This document shows positions 31,592 through 42,007 of a DNA stretch of 64,000 bases, piece after piece. The position numbers were made by a program, and so were the translations under genes. A model generated the notes under the pieces. The model was not told the DNA's origin. It saw only the letters and a list, made by a program, of their open reading frames with translations, and did no database searches. This stretch comes from Plasmodiophora brassicae (lineage: Eukaryota > Endomyxa > Phytomyxea > Plasmodiophorida > Plasmodiophoridae), in assembly GCA_039704465.1 (NCBI GenBank), contig JASFAU010000003.1:1178001-1242000 (forward strand), given 5' to 3'. Each line of letters opens with the position of its first letter. The stretch's first letter is position 1.

Positions 31592-34506
31592 ATGTCGAAG
31601 GCGGCCGCGAAAGACGCGTTTCGGGCGCCGATCGAGGTGACGCCGGTGCCGGGACGGGCGTTCGTTCCCGGCCCAGGCCAGGCGCCTACCCCGTCGTTGC
31701 CACTGTGGACGTCGAAGGTCGACAGCAGTGTCGCGCCGGCGCCGGACCCGCATGTCGAAGGCGCTGTGGAATGGAGGGCGCCTTCCGATGCCGCGTTGGT
31801 TCGTGTCGCGCCGCCGGGGAAGAACCCTGCCGACCCGCGCCAGATGACGACGACGTTGCCGGCGGCAATCCCAGGGAGGTTCGGCGAGATGGTCGCTGTC
31901 GTCATGGCCCATCCCGATCGGATCGCGCCCGGCACCTACCTCTGGGTACGTATGGCGTCCTTGGGACAGGCGTGGCCCGCTGACGACCGCAACCGGGCAG
32001 GAGCTGATTCGTGCAGAGCCGAACAGGTCGTACAGTGTTCGGGTGTTCCTCGAGGACGACTGGCGGCGGCTGTCGGTGACGGGGGCGCTGCCATTCGACG
32101 CGACCGGGGCGAGCATCTTCCCGGCGACCTCCAACGCCGACGAGTTGTGGCCGGGGATTCTGTCGAAAGTCGTGGCCATGCTCGAAGCGGAGCCGTTGCA
32201 GTACTTGGCCGGGTTGGCCGTTGTGCGAGGCGAGGCGCCACCATCGGGGTTCTTCGCCGAGGCCCTCCATGAGTTGCCGAACGGTCGTCGCGTGTTCGAC
32301 CTGAGCAAGTTCCCTGTGCCTGCGGCGGCCCACTCAGTGGCCTGGGCGGATACCACGAAACAGTTCAGCCAGGACGCGGAAATCATGCTGGCCGTCAAGC
32401 CTGCATCGCAGCAGAACGTCGTCCTGCTGTCGATCGATCCGAAACGGAACGCGGCAGGGCGCCCATGGTTCCGGTGCTCGGTTCGGCACGTGCAGTCGTG
32501 GTCCCCGATCGTCCGGTCGACCGTCGCCCAGTTCGAAGGTCTGCCACCAGTATCGTCATCGTCGTCGACGATACGTTTCAGCATACCGATACGCACCGAT
32601 AGGAACCGACGGGTTGCACCATCAGCTGCTGACGTTGGCACCGGGCCTGTACTCGATCAAGGTCGCCACCGAGTGCGGGTTCAAAATCCAGGCGCGTTCA
32701 GAAACCGACAGTCTGATTCTGGATGACGCTCAAGGTCGGTAGCCGATCGTTCTCTGTGTTGGCCGGCCAACGTGACCAACGAGCGATACTCAGGACGCGC
32801 CTGGCAGAGCGAACCGTTCCGATTGCAGGTGGCCAACGCGTCTGGCAAGCACAATGGGTCTGATGCGCCGGGCCTGTTTGCCACGTACTTCAACTGCGAC
32901 CTCGTCGTCGACACTGCCACGCGGGCCCTGTTCCAGATCGCGTTCGATGACAGACGGGTCCCGTTCACGGCCGAGTTTCTTGGCGCCGCTCTCGCTTCGC
33001 CGATCAACGTCGTCCTGTCGCCGGCTGTGCAGATCCCGCCGGGCACATACCGCTTGCAAGTTGGTGGAAGAGCGGGCGATAGCGAAGGTTCGTTGTGCAG
33101 ATCCCGTTCCCCGACGCGTGCTGACGATCCAGGAGGCGTTGCACCTGGAGCGTTCTCTGTTCGCGTCATCAGCGAAGCAGGCATCAAGCTGGCTGTTTCG
33201 GCGAAAGCCTCCTCGGTGACGAAGACGTTTGCTGACACCTTCCAGCGTGCGTACCTGGATCGTCGCGTGTTCCGCGAGAACATCAGCACAACGTCGAAAG
33301 AGCCCGTCTCGGTGTACATTATCGCGCTCCTGAGCGAATGCTGCCATCGAACTGAACCACGTCGTCCAGATCCGTTGATGTCCTTGTTACGCCTCCCGAC
33401 ACCGCCATCGCCGTCAGCGTTGACGATAAGCTATCTCGTCTTGGCATCGGTCGCGTCGTCTTCCCCGCAGTAACCATCACGCCTGGCCAGAAGGTGTCGT
33501 GGCCCATACTGTGCAACCGTCATGTAAGCTCAGCGCGCCCGTACAGGTTGTCGTTGCGTGCCGAACCGACCTCGACGTGACCTGGTCCCGATGGCAAATC
33601 CGCGTCCAGCCCGCCGACACCATTCAGCTATCGCCCAACACCGAATGGAAGGACAAGCTCGACGCACTGAAACAGCAATGGCAGCAGAACGACCCCGGGC
33701 GACCCGATCGCGCCATTGCAACGCGGTCCACATTCGTGAACCGCGACCCATCTGCGGACCCGCCCCCCATGAAGGACGGGACCGCCATCCCTCCCGCTGA
33801 TCACGTCCTCGACCCTGTGGACGTCCAGTACTCCAAGGATTTAGAAACGCTGAATGCAGCGGCCAAGCGTAATTCTGAGGAGATCTTCCAGCATTGGAAG
33901 GTGATGATGATCGCGCTGATCAGCAACCCTGACTTGTCGTTGACGTTCATCGGCGAATAGGCATTCAACGGAGAAGTGGCAGCCAAACGAGACACGTACC
34001 GGAACACCATCGTCGGATACGAGAACCTGCTGGACGCGTTGAGGACATCGCTGGAAGAAGGCGACACAGACGCTGTCCTGGCGGCCATCGCAGCAACGCT
34101 GTCGGGTGTTCCATCCTGGAAGCTCGGCGTGGACGTCTACCATGCATACGAGACCTGTTACGGTCTGCAGAAGGTGGCAATCCAGGCGGCGATCGACAGC
34201 GGCGACTTCGACGAGATGAAAAAAGCCGTGACGACGTCGTGCAATCTGCTGTCGAAGGTTCCCCGTTTGGAGGGCGGCATTTGCGATGAGGTTGTTGCCA
34301 TCCAGACCCAGGCCATGCAAGGGGTGTGGGAAGACGCCGCCAAGGCTCTGGTTGACGCCCTGGCTGAAGATCCTCGAAGCGCGGACACGGTTCGCGATGC
34401 GCTGTCGGACGAGCGACTGTCAGACGTTGACACAGGAAAGTTCGTTCCCGAATCGGTGCTCAAGGTCGTCAGCGACGCACGCTCATGGCTCGCGACCGTC
34501 CAGTGA
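31592..34506 (+). CDS. Protein with repeated calpain-III-like (C2-like) beta modules and a helical tail (about 836 aa)
   Basis: Eight exons with introns 31946-32000, 32550-32625, 32735-32793, 33088-33132, 33314-33369, 33494-33546 and 33901-33960. All are GT/AG and each is needed to keep the frame. The first two thirds contain recurring beta-strand signatures of the calpain large-subunit domain III type: IAPGTYLW with RSYSVRVFLED, LAPGLYSIKVATECGFKI, and IPPGTYRLQVGG with GAFSVRVISEAGIKL (compare the P-G-x-Y-x-I...G-x-F-x-L-R-V-F of calpain III). No calpain protease domain is present. The C-terminal 250 residues are helical (AAAKRNSEEIFQHWKAFNGEV ...). Role unknown. It may be a lipid- or calcium-responsive scaffold. 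Its 3' end converges on TAT-SF1, 54 bp away. Confidence 0.7.
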
Positions 34507-34536
34507 TGATATATTTATGCAATGAACATGATAACG

Positions 34537-34556
34537 AGGGTCGACATGTCGACCCT
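34537..34556. terminator. Perfect 20-bp palindrome between convergent stop codons
   Basis: The sequence AGGGTCGACATGTCGACCCT is its own reverse complement. It lies in the 54-bp gap between the stop of the calpain-III-like gene (34506) and the stop of the TAT-SF1 gene (34561). It may act in 3'-end formation of both transcripts, or it may be a protein-binding site. The terminator label is a guess from position. Confidence 0.4.
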
Positions 34557-34560
34557 AAGC

Positions 34561-35870
34561 CTAGCTTTCGGTCGACTCCAGCCAGTCACCGAACTGATCG
34601 ATCCGTTTCTGCTCGTCTTCCTCGGTCTCCTGGACCTTGTAGTTCGTCACGCCATCGAACCTATGCGGGCACGACCGGGTTCACCAAGCTTGACGCAGGC
34701 AACATCCATGACGCTTACCATTCGCATTCAATTTGCCGACCGGCGAACCAACGCCCATTCATGACCTCGATGCATTTCTCGGCGCCTGCAGCCTCCTTGT
34801 ACTTGACGCATACTGCACCGACCGGGCTTCCCTGACATGCATTGTGAGGAGGTCACACGCGTACAGTTCAACGCCAATCACCAACTTTGAAAACCGTCAG
34901 CTTTTCAATCGGCCCGCCCACGCGTTGGCATTCAAGTCCGATGTCACGTTCGAGGTCCTCGTAGAAGTTCGGGTCACCTTTGGATTCGTCCCGATGAAAC
35001 ATTCGCTTTAGAATGACGATACGGAGGCCAGCAGACTGATTCGGATCATCATCCCATCCAGTCAGCTTCTGAAGCTTCGCCTGGCGCAAGCGCCGTTGCA
35101 CAGCGGCCTGCGCCGGAAGCAGTTTCGGTTTCTTGATGTCGGGATGATTCGTGAAGGTGGCCTGGCACAGTCTCAGGGTTCCCACTGATTTTTCACAGCC
35201 CCAAATGGGCGCTTCTGTAAACAACGAGCACCTTCTCAACGTTGATACAGAGGCCCGGACGGATCATGGACTCATTCAGATTCTCGATGGCCGTCTCTGC
35301 TGACAATGGCTACACAGACGTCAGCCCCTCGCTCAAAGTGCCGCGAGAACGACGCGGACAGACCTGCAGGAAATGGACGATGGCATCCCCCTTGCACGCG
35401 CCGCTCTCGTCAGTGTAGACTTTAACCATCGGCTCGTCTGTCTCCGGATGCGTTTTGATGATACCGTAGTGCTTGAAATGATCGACAATCTCCTCCTTTG
35501 ATATTTGCGGGAACTTCCCAGACGCATCCGGCTTCCACGTTATATAGACGGACGAATTCGGGATTTTCTTCTTTGCGCGTTTGCGTTTCTCCGCCTGCCA
35601 TGGTCGTCATGAGCACGGCGGATGATCGCCCCCCGAACCGACCCCGCATACCTTTGCAGCCTTCCGAGCCTTGACTTCGGACAGCGGTTCCCACTGGGCC
35701 ATCGGCTTCCGCCAGACGACAGTCTCGTCCGCCAGCGTACTGACCCGCGCCCACGGCATCGGCCCGATCTGTACCTGGGCGCCCTGCTCGTCTACCCCCA
35801 TGTAGAACCATTCGTCGATGACGGTCGGCGCCGCTGCCGGCTTCTCATCGCCGCTCCCTGCAGTTGACAT
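34561..35870 (-). CDS. TAT-SF1 / Cus2-like U2 snRNP splicing factor with a GYF-like N-terminus (about 333 aa)
   Basis: Six exons with introns 35595-35651, 35295-35363, 35162-35231, 34832-34885 and 34661-34718. Residues about 18-60 resemble a GYF_2-type domain (DEWFYMGVDEQGAQVQIGPM ... WRKPMAQWEPL). RRM1 starts with IPNSSVYITWKPD and includes KTHPETDEPMVKVYTD and GDAIVHFL. A linker leads to RRM2/UHM with LRIVILKRMF, GLECQRVG and the UHM Arg-x-Phe segment NGRWFAGRQIECEWFDG, followed by TNYKVQET as in TAT-SF1. The UHM binds ULM motifs of SF3B1, and the protein helps U2 snRNP assembly. The human protein's long acidic tail is absent, as in yeast Cus2. Confidence 0.92.
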
Positions 35871-36071
35871 CGGCGAGCCGCACGACGATTCTGGCACACG
35901 CCACGCACTCCGAGCTGCCTCGTGGAATGATCCGACGCGCGACGTTCTACGGCGGGTCGCCAAAATCAGCCTTCGCTAATCCGGGAGAAGCGCTTCCAGA
36001 GGCACCGGTAGGGTACGCTTCTACAAAAGCACGGCCAGATCTGGAGTCACAGAAGCAGGTACGTACGTTGT

Positions 36072-37355
36072 TTACTCGATTCCTGAAGGCGACCGGGCAA
36101 GCCTCTCGAATACGTTGTCATCGGCGGTCGCTTGCAGGAGATGGTCGTGCGCCTCTCGAAATGCATCGCGGATACGCGTGATAGTTCGGTCGTCAACGAA
36201 CCGGGCGAGGTTGATGGTGCCGATGATCGGATCCAGGATAAACATGCGTGTGCCGAAGCCGGTACCAGCGAAATCGTCGTGCTCCGTTTGCAGACGTTCG
36301 ATTCGTTCCGATTCAGCGCCAGCGACCAGCGTTGCGCTCGGCGCATCGCGGTCGTACAGCAGATTGGTCAGGAGGTTGCCTTCAGCAATGGTGGCAAATG
36401 CCCCGGCAATGATCTCCACGCTTTGCTCATCGGAACTAGTGCCGGCTTTGCATTTCTGGCGGGCTGCCAAGACCAGAATGGCGAGTGACGGAAGCGTTCC
36501 CCGTCTGGGTACCAGCAAGCCTCGACATCGAGCCCAGCGTTTCATAAACCGGATAGCATCGGCTAGGCCTGCCGTCCTCTCCATCGCTGATCGGATCCAC
36601 TTCGTAATCGCGCGACCGTGTTCGAGCTCGTCGCGGTTGCCGCAAACGACGTCGAACGAGATATCGTTCACGACAAACTTCACAATGGGGATTCGAGCAT
36701 TCGAAATGACTTGAATGTCCCTGGCAGCTGGGCATTGGTCCAGTATGCGTTGGCGGACCGTCTCGCAATCGTCCAGGGCGCAGTATAGGTCGACGTCAGA
36801 CGACGCAATCGCCAAGCCTTGCGCGTTCGAACCGAACAATTCAACATGAAGGGCGCCGTCTTCGGACAGCGCTGCAACGACGCCATCGACAACCTGCTGC
36901 CGACATCTGTCGACTTCCTGACAGCCAGCGCGATACTCACGCCACAAACGAGCCAGCAACGCCTTGTCAGCAAAGCCGCCGCGTAGTTGCTTGTTCTTAG
37001 CTTTCAGCAGCGTCCAGGTCGGTCGTTTCGCGCGCGATGCCTCTGAGAAGAGCGACGACGCTGATGGCAGCGCCCTTCCCCGTTTCATGCGCCACGGACG
37101 AGCTGCATCGCGCACAATTGATTGTCCAGTCGCAGGGGGAGCACCAGCACGCCCCCTCGCCAGTCGCCAGTGGGCATGACGTTCTGGATAGCCCATAAAG
37201 CAATACAACGAGAGAGCGGCGGCGATTTGATTGGTCAACGCCCACACTCTGCGAAGGCATTCAGGGATGGTTGCCAGCGCAGCCTCGCCCAACCCGGCAT
37301 CACCGAGGCCGGCGATATCTGGCAAATATCTCGTCGATGCCGACGTCGATGTCAT
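36072..37355 (-). CDS. Non-canonical poly(A)/poly(U) polymerase (TENT/Cid1-Trf4 family, about 427 aa)
   Basis: A nucleotidyltransferase that adds A or U tails to RNA. A single open frame. The catalytic Gly-Ser box and Asp dyad are seen as LFGSNAQGLAIASSDVDLY (GS...DVD), and the third Asp is in ISFDVVCGN. A PAP-associated domain follows (AIRFMKRWARCRGL ... LPSLAILVLAA), with the nucleotide-recognition region near the C-terminus (MFILDPIIGTINLARFV, comparable to the I-x-D-P...N-x-(A/G)). The first ATG (37355) gives an N-terminal extension of 89 residues. An internal ATG at 37088 would start just before a conserved-looking basic segment. The extension could be a mitochondrial presequence. Confidence 0.85.
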   Translation of the reverse strand: MTSTSASTRYLPDIAGLGDAGLGEAALATIPECLRRVWALTNQIAAALSLYCFMGYPERHAHWRLARGRAGAPPATGQSIVRDAARPWRMKRGRALPSASSLFSEASRAKRPTWTLLKAKNKQLRGGFADKALLARLWREYRAGCQEVDRCRQQVVDGVVAALSEDGALHVELFGSNAQGLAIASSDVDLYCALDDCETVRQRILDQCPAARDIQVISNARIPIVKFVVNDISFDVVCGNRDELEHGRAITKWIRSAMERTAGLADAIRFMKRWARCRGLLVPRRGTLPSLAILVLAARQKCKAGTSSDEQSVEIIAGAFATIAEGNLLTNLLYDRDAPSATLVAGAESERIERLQTEHDDFAGTGFGTRMFILDPIIGTINLARFVDDRTITRIRDAFREAHDHLLQATADDNVFERLARSPSGIE

Positions 37356-37433
37356 CCCTCGCTGATCTCAGCAGGCATCGCTGGGCAGCCCCGCTGTGTG
37401 CTGGAGCGGTTTGCGTTGTGGCCGGTGCGGCGC

Positions 37434-38055
37434 ATGTCGAGACTGGCTAAGCGCCTTCTGATGCAGGTCCTTGCCGGAACATTGATCGTCCAGTTCACTG
37501 CTCTGCGCGTCGCGACAGCTCTGACACCCATTGCATACTTGATATTAATCGTCCCGCTGTATATGTTCATTCGAGTCACTGCAGCCCGCATCCAGCAATG
37601 CGCTCCTGTTGGCGTCATTGTCAACCCGTACGATGGACACAAACAGCGGAACCTCGGCAATTCGCATCTAAACGCGATTCGTCAGGTTTACGTTTGGTTC
37701 GTCCATGTTGGGCTTGGCCCTGGTTCTTCTGCAGGAATCCAAGAGCACTACTGATCTACAGGCGCAGTGGAATGGTTTATCAGCCGACACTCAGAGGTCC
37801 CTCGCCAGCGACGTCGGTCAAAGCATGGAAGTCGGCGCTGCACCCGCCGTGATTCGACTTGCCCAGAAACAGGTTGCCTAGCGAAATGGATTGCCACTGC
37901 AAACGTTGGACGGCAACTGACTGTGCCGGCAGCTGGCCGCGGAAGCTATCTACCTGATCGTCTTGTCCATTGGCGTCCTGCTCCATCTGGCCTGCCCTAT
38001 CCTGATTTCACGCTGCTGGCAGAACAAGCGCACGCGCCAACAAGCGACCCCCTAA
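37434..38055 (+). CDS. Four-TM tetraspanin-like membrane protein (about 167 aa)
   Basis: Three exons with introns 37628-37685 and 37873-37932. The spliced product has four hydrophobic helices: VLAGTLIVQFTALRVAT, PIAYLILIVPLYMFI, FGSSMLGLALVLLQ and AIYLIVLSIGVLLHLACPI. Between the third and fourth lies a hydrophilic loop of about 50 residues, and the C-terminus is basic. This is the tetraspanin topology, but the CCG motif and the disulfide cysteines of the large loop are absent, so membership is doubtful. The first intron replaces an unlikely reading (VNPYDGH...) with a continuous membrane segment. Confidence 0.6.
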
Positions 38056-38130
38056 TGCAGTACTGGATTCTGGCAGTGTCACTCTCCACTTGCGTGCCTG
38101 CATAGGTACCTTCGGGCTTCGGCGGAACAG

Positions 38131-39042
38131 ATGGACCGATTGACGCCCCGAATAGGACCGCTGCTGGCAATGGCGCGTGGGAAGGTGCGTGCTCGGTCGG
38201 GCGGGCAGGGCGCCGACGAGCCCGCGCTGAAGCGCAAGGCGACCATCAGCAAGATAACCGATGTGGTCCTGGGGACCAGCGGGTACAGTTACGGCCACTG
38301 GCGCGGAAAGTACTACCCGCCGGGCGCCGACATGTTCACGTTCTACGCGAACGAGTTCGACGCGGTGGAACTGAACGCGCCGTTCTATCGTGTGCCGGCC
38401 CGAACGACATGGGAGAAGTGGGCGACGCAGGCGCCTCGCCCGTCCTTCGTCTACGCTGTCAAGGCTAACCGGTTCTTTACGCACATGAAACAGCTCAACG
38501 TGGACAATGTGTTCCGGGAGCGCTGGACCGGGTTCTACGACGAAGGATGCAAGCTTCTTGGGCCGCACCTGGGGCCGGTCCTGTTCCAGTTAGCGCCGCG
38601 TTCGAAATGCTCCCTGTCGAAGCTCAAGTCGCTGGCCGGTGTTCTTCCTCGGGGCGGCCATTTCGTATTCGAATTCCGCCATGCGTCCTGGCTCTGTAAC
38701 GACGTCTACGACATCCTGCGTGAGAACCAGTGGTGCTTGGCACTGCTGCACGTCAACAACCGTCGCAAGTGGGCTGGCGACCTTCGCACCGGTTGGAACC
38801 CGCCCCTGGACGAATACGACAGCTGCTGCGATTGGGGCGCCTACGTCCGCCTGCATGGCACGACCGGCCAGTACGTCGGGTCGTACAGTGAGGAATCCAT
38901 TCGGCAGCTATCCGACAAGGTTCGCGACTGGCGTGACGAAGGCAAACGCGTCTACGTCATGTGCAACAACACCGACGATGGCACGCCGCCCAGCGCCGTC
39001 GCCGATCTGCGCCATCTCAAGGAACGCCTACAGCGCGGATAA
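38131..39042 (+). CDS. DUF72 / YecE-like TIM-barrel protein (about 303 aa)
   Basis: A single exon. The protein has DUF72 landmarks in order: VVLGTSGYSYGHWRGKYYPP, then the FDAVELNAPFYRVP strand, FVYAVKANRFFTHMKQL, LGPVLFQLAP, FEFRHASWL and YVRLHGTTGQYVGSYS, ending with a YVMCNNTDDGTPPSAVADL segment. The family is abundant in bacteria and archaea and sporadic in protists, fungi and plants. Its biochemical role is unsettled, and an endonuclease-like or isomerase-like barrel has been suggested. The N-terminal 45 residues are basic and not part of the domain. The absence of introns is unusual here and may reflect acquisition from bacteria. Confidence 0.93.
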   Translation: MDRLTPRIGPLLAMARGKVRARSGGQGADEPALKRKATISKITDVVLGTSGYSYGHWRGKYYPPGADMFTFYANEFDAVELNAPFYRVPARTTWEKWATQAPRPSFVYAVKANRFFTHMKQLNVDNVFRERWTGFYDEGCKLLGPHLGPVLFQLAPRSKCSLSKLKSLAGVLPRGGHFVFEFRHASWLCNDVYDILRENQWCLALLHVNNRRKWAGDLRTGWNPPLDEYDSCCDWGAYVRLHGTTGQYVGSYSEESIRQLSDKVRDWRDEGKRVYVMCNNTDDGTPPSAVADLRHLKERLQRG

Positions 39043-39249
39043 CGACAGTAAACCATTGGACGTGGCGCGGCGACGTCGACCAGAATCGCCACGAGGTGAT
39101 GGACGGTACAGGACAGGGAGGGATCAGTCATCAGGGCAGGGGCGATGCTGAGTTTCTATTTTGAGCACGTCGTTCGCCACGGGCCCGCGCTAAATCGGCA
39201 GTGTTGGTGAGTGGTGCGGCCGGGCACAGCGCTGCCCATTGCCGTCTGC

Positions 39250-39645
39250 ATGCGAGCGGCAGGAGCGTCGCGCTCGATCGGCGTACTATGTTGCGCCATG
39301 GCACTGGTCATCTGCCGGGCCACCCCGGAGACCGACGATGACGATGCAGAATACGACGCTGGGGATAAGGGCGTCTCGACAAGGGCCATGTTCTGGATCG
39401 TGCTTGTGTGCGCCGGCTTCATTCTGGCGATGGCCGCTGCCATGCTGTTCGTTATGGTCCGCCGAAAGATGAAGGCGTCACGAGAGCGCAAGATGGACGA
39501 GTTCATTCGAGATTCAGGGCCCAGTCGCGCGTTGCCGATCATAATGGAGACGCCGCCGAAAGGCGCCGGCCAGTTCGACGACGCGCCCGACACGTACGAC
39601 GACGCGCTTGGGTATAGCACGAGACGGGAGACGTTCCGCATCTGA
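39250..39645 (+). CDS. Small type I membrane protein (about 131 aa)
   Basis: From ATG 39250 a signal peptide (GVLCCAMALVICRA) is followed by a short acidic ectodomain, a single TM helix (MFWIVLVCAGFILAMAAAMLFVMV), an RRKMK stop-transfer and a cytosolic tail with acidic and Tyr-containing segments (DDAPDTYDDALGY). No family is recognised. It ends 15 bp before the convergent RAD51-paralogue gene. Confidence 0.55.
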   Translation: MRAAGASRSIGVLCCAMALVICRATPETDDDDAEYDAGDKGVSTRAMFWIVLVCAGFILAMAAAMLFVMVRRKMKASRERKMDEFIRDSGPSRALPIIMETPPKGAGQFDDAPDTYDDALGYSTRRETFRI

Positions 39646-39660
39646 CTATGCTCGTCTAAT

Positions 39661-40672
39661 TTATATACGTCGATTGTCTTCAATGCTCTGCCCGTCGGGA
39701 GACGCCTCAACTATAGCCCCATTGCGTCCAATGACGAATGACGCGACCTTCTCGGCGGGCGCGATCTGTCGGACACCTGTCAGAATGACGAACCCATGAT
39801 CAGGCGTATTATCGCACGTTTCGCGGCGCAGGAATCGATGCAGAGAAGACGTCCGGGACTGTCGAATCCCGACGAAGTCGCAACTCGGCATCAGCTACAT
39901 GCGTCCAGATCTGAGCATGCTTTAGATGGCGGCACAAGGTGCCAATGATGCACAAAGTACAGGACTTGCCTTCCCAAGCGCAGGTTGGAGACCTGCGCTG
40001 GTTATCCTGCCCTTCACCAGTCGATTCGTCAGGACAACACAAATGCGATGCTCACGTGCCAGTTCCCTGATCAGCTGAGCCATGTGGTCACGTGCTGTTG
40101 CAGTACGGTTCGGCCAGTGCCCAACCTGGATAACAACTGCTTTGATGTTCGCCGACGTGTCGCCATCGAGTGATGATAACAGGAAGCCGGGGTCATCGAT
40201 AAGCACGAGTCGGAGTCCTGACGCATACGTCGACGCCTGTTCAGATGCATCCGATGAGGGGGCACACCCCAATCAGCATTGCAATGCTGAGTACCCGGTC
40301 ACGAACAGCGCTATTGATGGTCGTCAGCATGTCGATCAAATTCAGTACCGACTGGCATTGATAGCATCGAATTCGCGCCATCTGCGACGCCGGTGCGTCG
40401 ATACTCGCTAGCATGGCAGCGACAGCGTTTCGAGGCTGGGTGTGCAGGTAGGCCACCGTGCACGGCGTCGATCGGACAGTGTGCAGCGCCGACGCCAGTA
40501 GCAGGCGCGTCTTGCCCGAGGCGGTCTCGCCCGACACCATCACGACGGTCCCCGCCAGCAGCCCTCCATGCGGCAACAGATCATCGACCGGATTGCACCC
40601 GAAACCCATCAGGAACGCTTCCTTACGCGCCGCATGGTACAGCGTCAGCGCGGACGCGTAGTCACCCCTCAT
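39661..40672 (-). CDS. RAD51 paralogue (RAD51D/XRCC2-like recombinase subunit, about 280 aa)
   Basis: A RecA-fold ATPase of homologous recombination. Four exons with introns 40237-40294, 39911-39969 and 39766-39817. Walker A is seen as GETASGKT, Walker B as LRLVLIDD, and the family's end-of-core motif as PALGK before a W-x-H-V segment (compare PALGRxW in RAD51D). The middle intron is a GC-AG intron (AAG|GCAAGT...CTCAG), required to join LQPALGK to IWTHVADAELRL. The N-terminal domain of RAD51 itself is missing, as in XRCC2. The assignment to RAD51D rather than another paralogue is tentative. The last exon is less certain. Confidence 0.78.
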
Positions 40673-40747
40673 GACGGGGACCTGTACCGCGCGCGCTTCG
40701 CGCAGTTGGCACAGACCGTGCTTTCGTGATGGTTGTGTATGCAACGG

Positions 40748-41609
40748 CTAGAAGTGGTCCTTCGGGTCGACAGTGTTGAATATGGTCCTGTTCTTCTCTG
40801 TCACGACGGCATAGAAGGCGCCCTGGGTGACGGTGCGAGGGTCCTCGGCCCAGTCGACGATCCGTTCGGCAACGTGATACACGGGCGTCCACGTCGTCGT
40901 GTCCGCTTTCGGCATGGCTTCTCGGTTGCTGGGCGTATCCAGTGTTTGGGGGAGAATGCAGGCGACCTTCACGCCCAGTTCCGACTCGACCAGGCACCTA
41001 ACCTGTCGGAACTTGTTGTCAGCGCAAACGGGAGTACGATCCAGCATCGCACACACTCTACCAGGTAGTGAATGGAATTCTTGGACATACCGTATCTGGA
41101 ACGGTGATGAGAAACGACGAAAACGCGGAAGCATTGCGGATACGCACGCGAGCATGGCAGGCGTCGGGTACAGGCAGGGCAGAGCACCCGTCAGCATAAG
41201 CAGGTTGCCCGGTAGTAGCGAGTGGCTCGCCACGTGCGCAGCGACCAGCGCGCTCGCCGTGTTGATGTTGAACATGGCGATGGCGTTCTTCAGGACGTCC
41301 TTCTTGTGGATCGCGCCGCCGACCCAGGCGCCGGCCACATGTACCACCGCATTCACGCCAGGCAGGCCGTCAAGTATCTGCTCAGCGTGCAGCGCTGGCG
41401 TGTGGCACTTGCTCAGCACGATATCGACATCGGCCCCGCTGCCGGCTCGCACGTCGGCCGAGGTGACGTGCCACCCGACCTTCTGGAACGTCCTGATGAC
41501 CGCCCCGCCTAACGACCCGGCACCTCCGACCTGCACCCAGTCAGCCAGCGCCCATGCAACCAGGCCGGCACCCATATCCTACAACAAGCGCCCGTTGAAC
41601 CGATACCAT
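40748..41609 (-). CDS. QDPR: Dihydropteridine reductase (QDPR-like SDR, about 235 aa)
   Basis: An NAD(P)H-dependent short-chain dehydrogenase that regenerates tetrahydrobiopterin from quinonoid dihydrobiopterin. Four exons with introns 41531-41582, 41096-41147 and 41003-41052. Splicing the first intron yields the cofactor loop VVGGAGSLGGAVI. The second restores the active-site YGMSKNSIH (YxxxK). QDPR-specific segments include VNAVVHVAGAWVGG, LTGALPCLYPTPAML, ILPQTLDTPSNREAMPKAD and SSWTP-like TTWTP. Length is near human QDPR (244 aa). Its presence suggests a pterin-dependent hydroxylase in the organism. Confidence 0.94.
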
Positions 41610-42007
41610 GGCGGATCGTATAGCCCAATGCAGCCCCCGGGCGTCGACGAACGGATTGCGTCGCGGCAAATCGACGTGCAACTGCCGGTACACCACCGCC
41701 AGACGGCACTGCTGGTCGCGCTGCTGTTCGTTTTCAGCAGCCGTTACCGATCTGTACCACTGTCGTCACGTTCGCGAGTACTGCTGTGCGCATTCGTTCT
41801 CATGAACGGACTGGACACGCACGGGGGCGGGAATGCGTCCGGTCCAGCACTGTACAGCCAAACTTTACACGCACACACACACACCATGAACCATTGTGAT
41901 CTGTCCGTGGTCTCTGGGGGCATGAGGCCGGTCCCGATTCCCGACGTCGATGGCCGCTGGACGCTATGTAGTTGCCCACTTCCGGAATGTTGCGCTCTGC
42001 GTGCGAG
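41610..42007. other. Intergenic region with a CA microsatellite
   Basis: About 400 bp between the divergent QDPR and the small coiled-coil gene. A plus-strand frame from ATG 41630 encodes a hydrophobic stretch (TALLVALLFVFSS ... VLLCAFVLMNG) that could be a small membrane protein, but it then runs through a CA repeat (41866-41885) and lacks support. A (CA)n tract lies about 120 bp before the next start codon. Confidence 0.4.
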
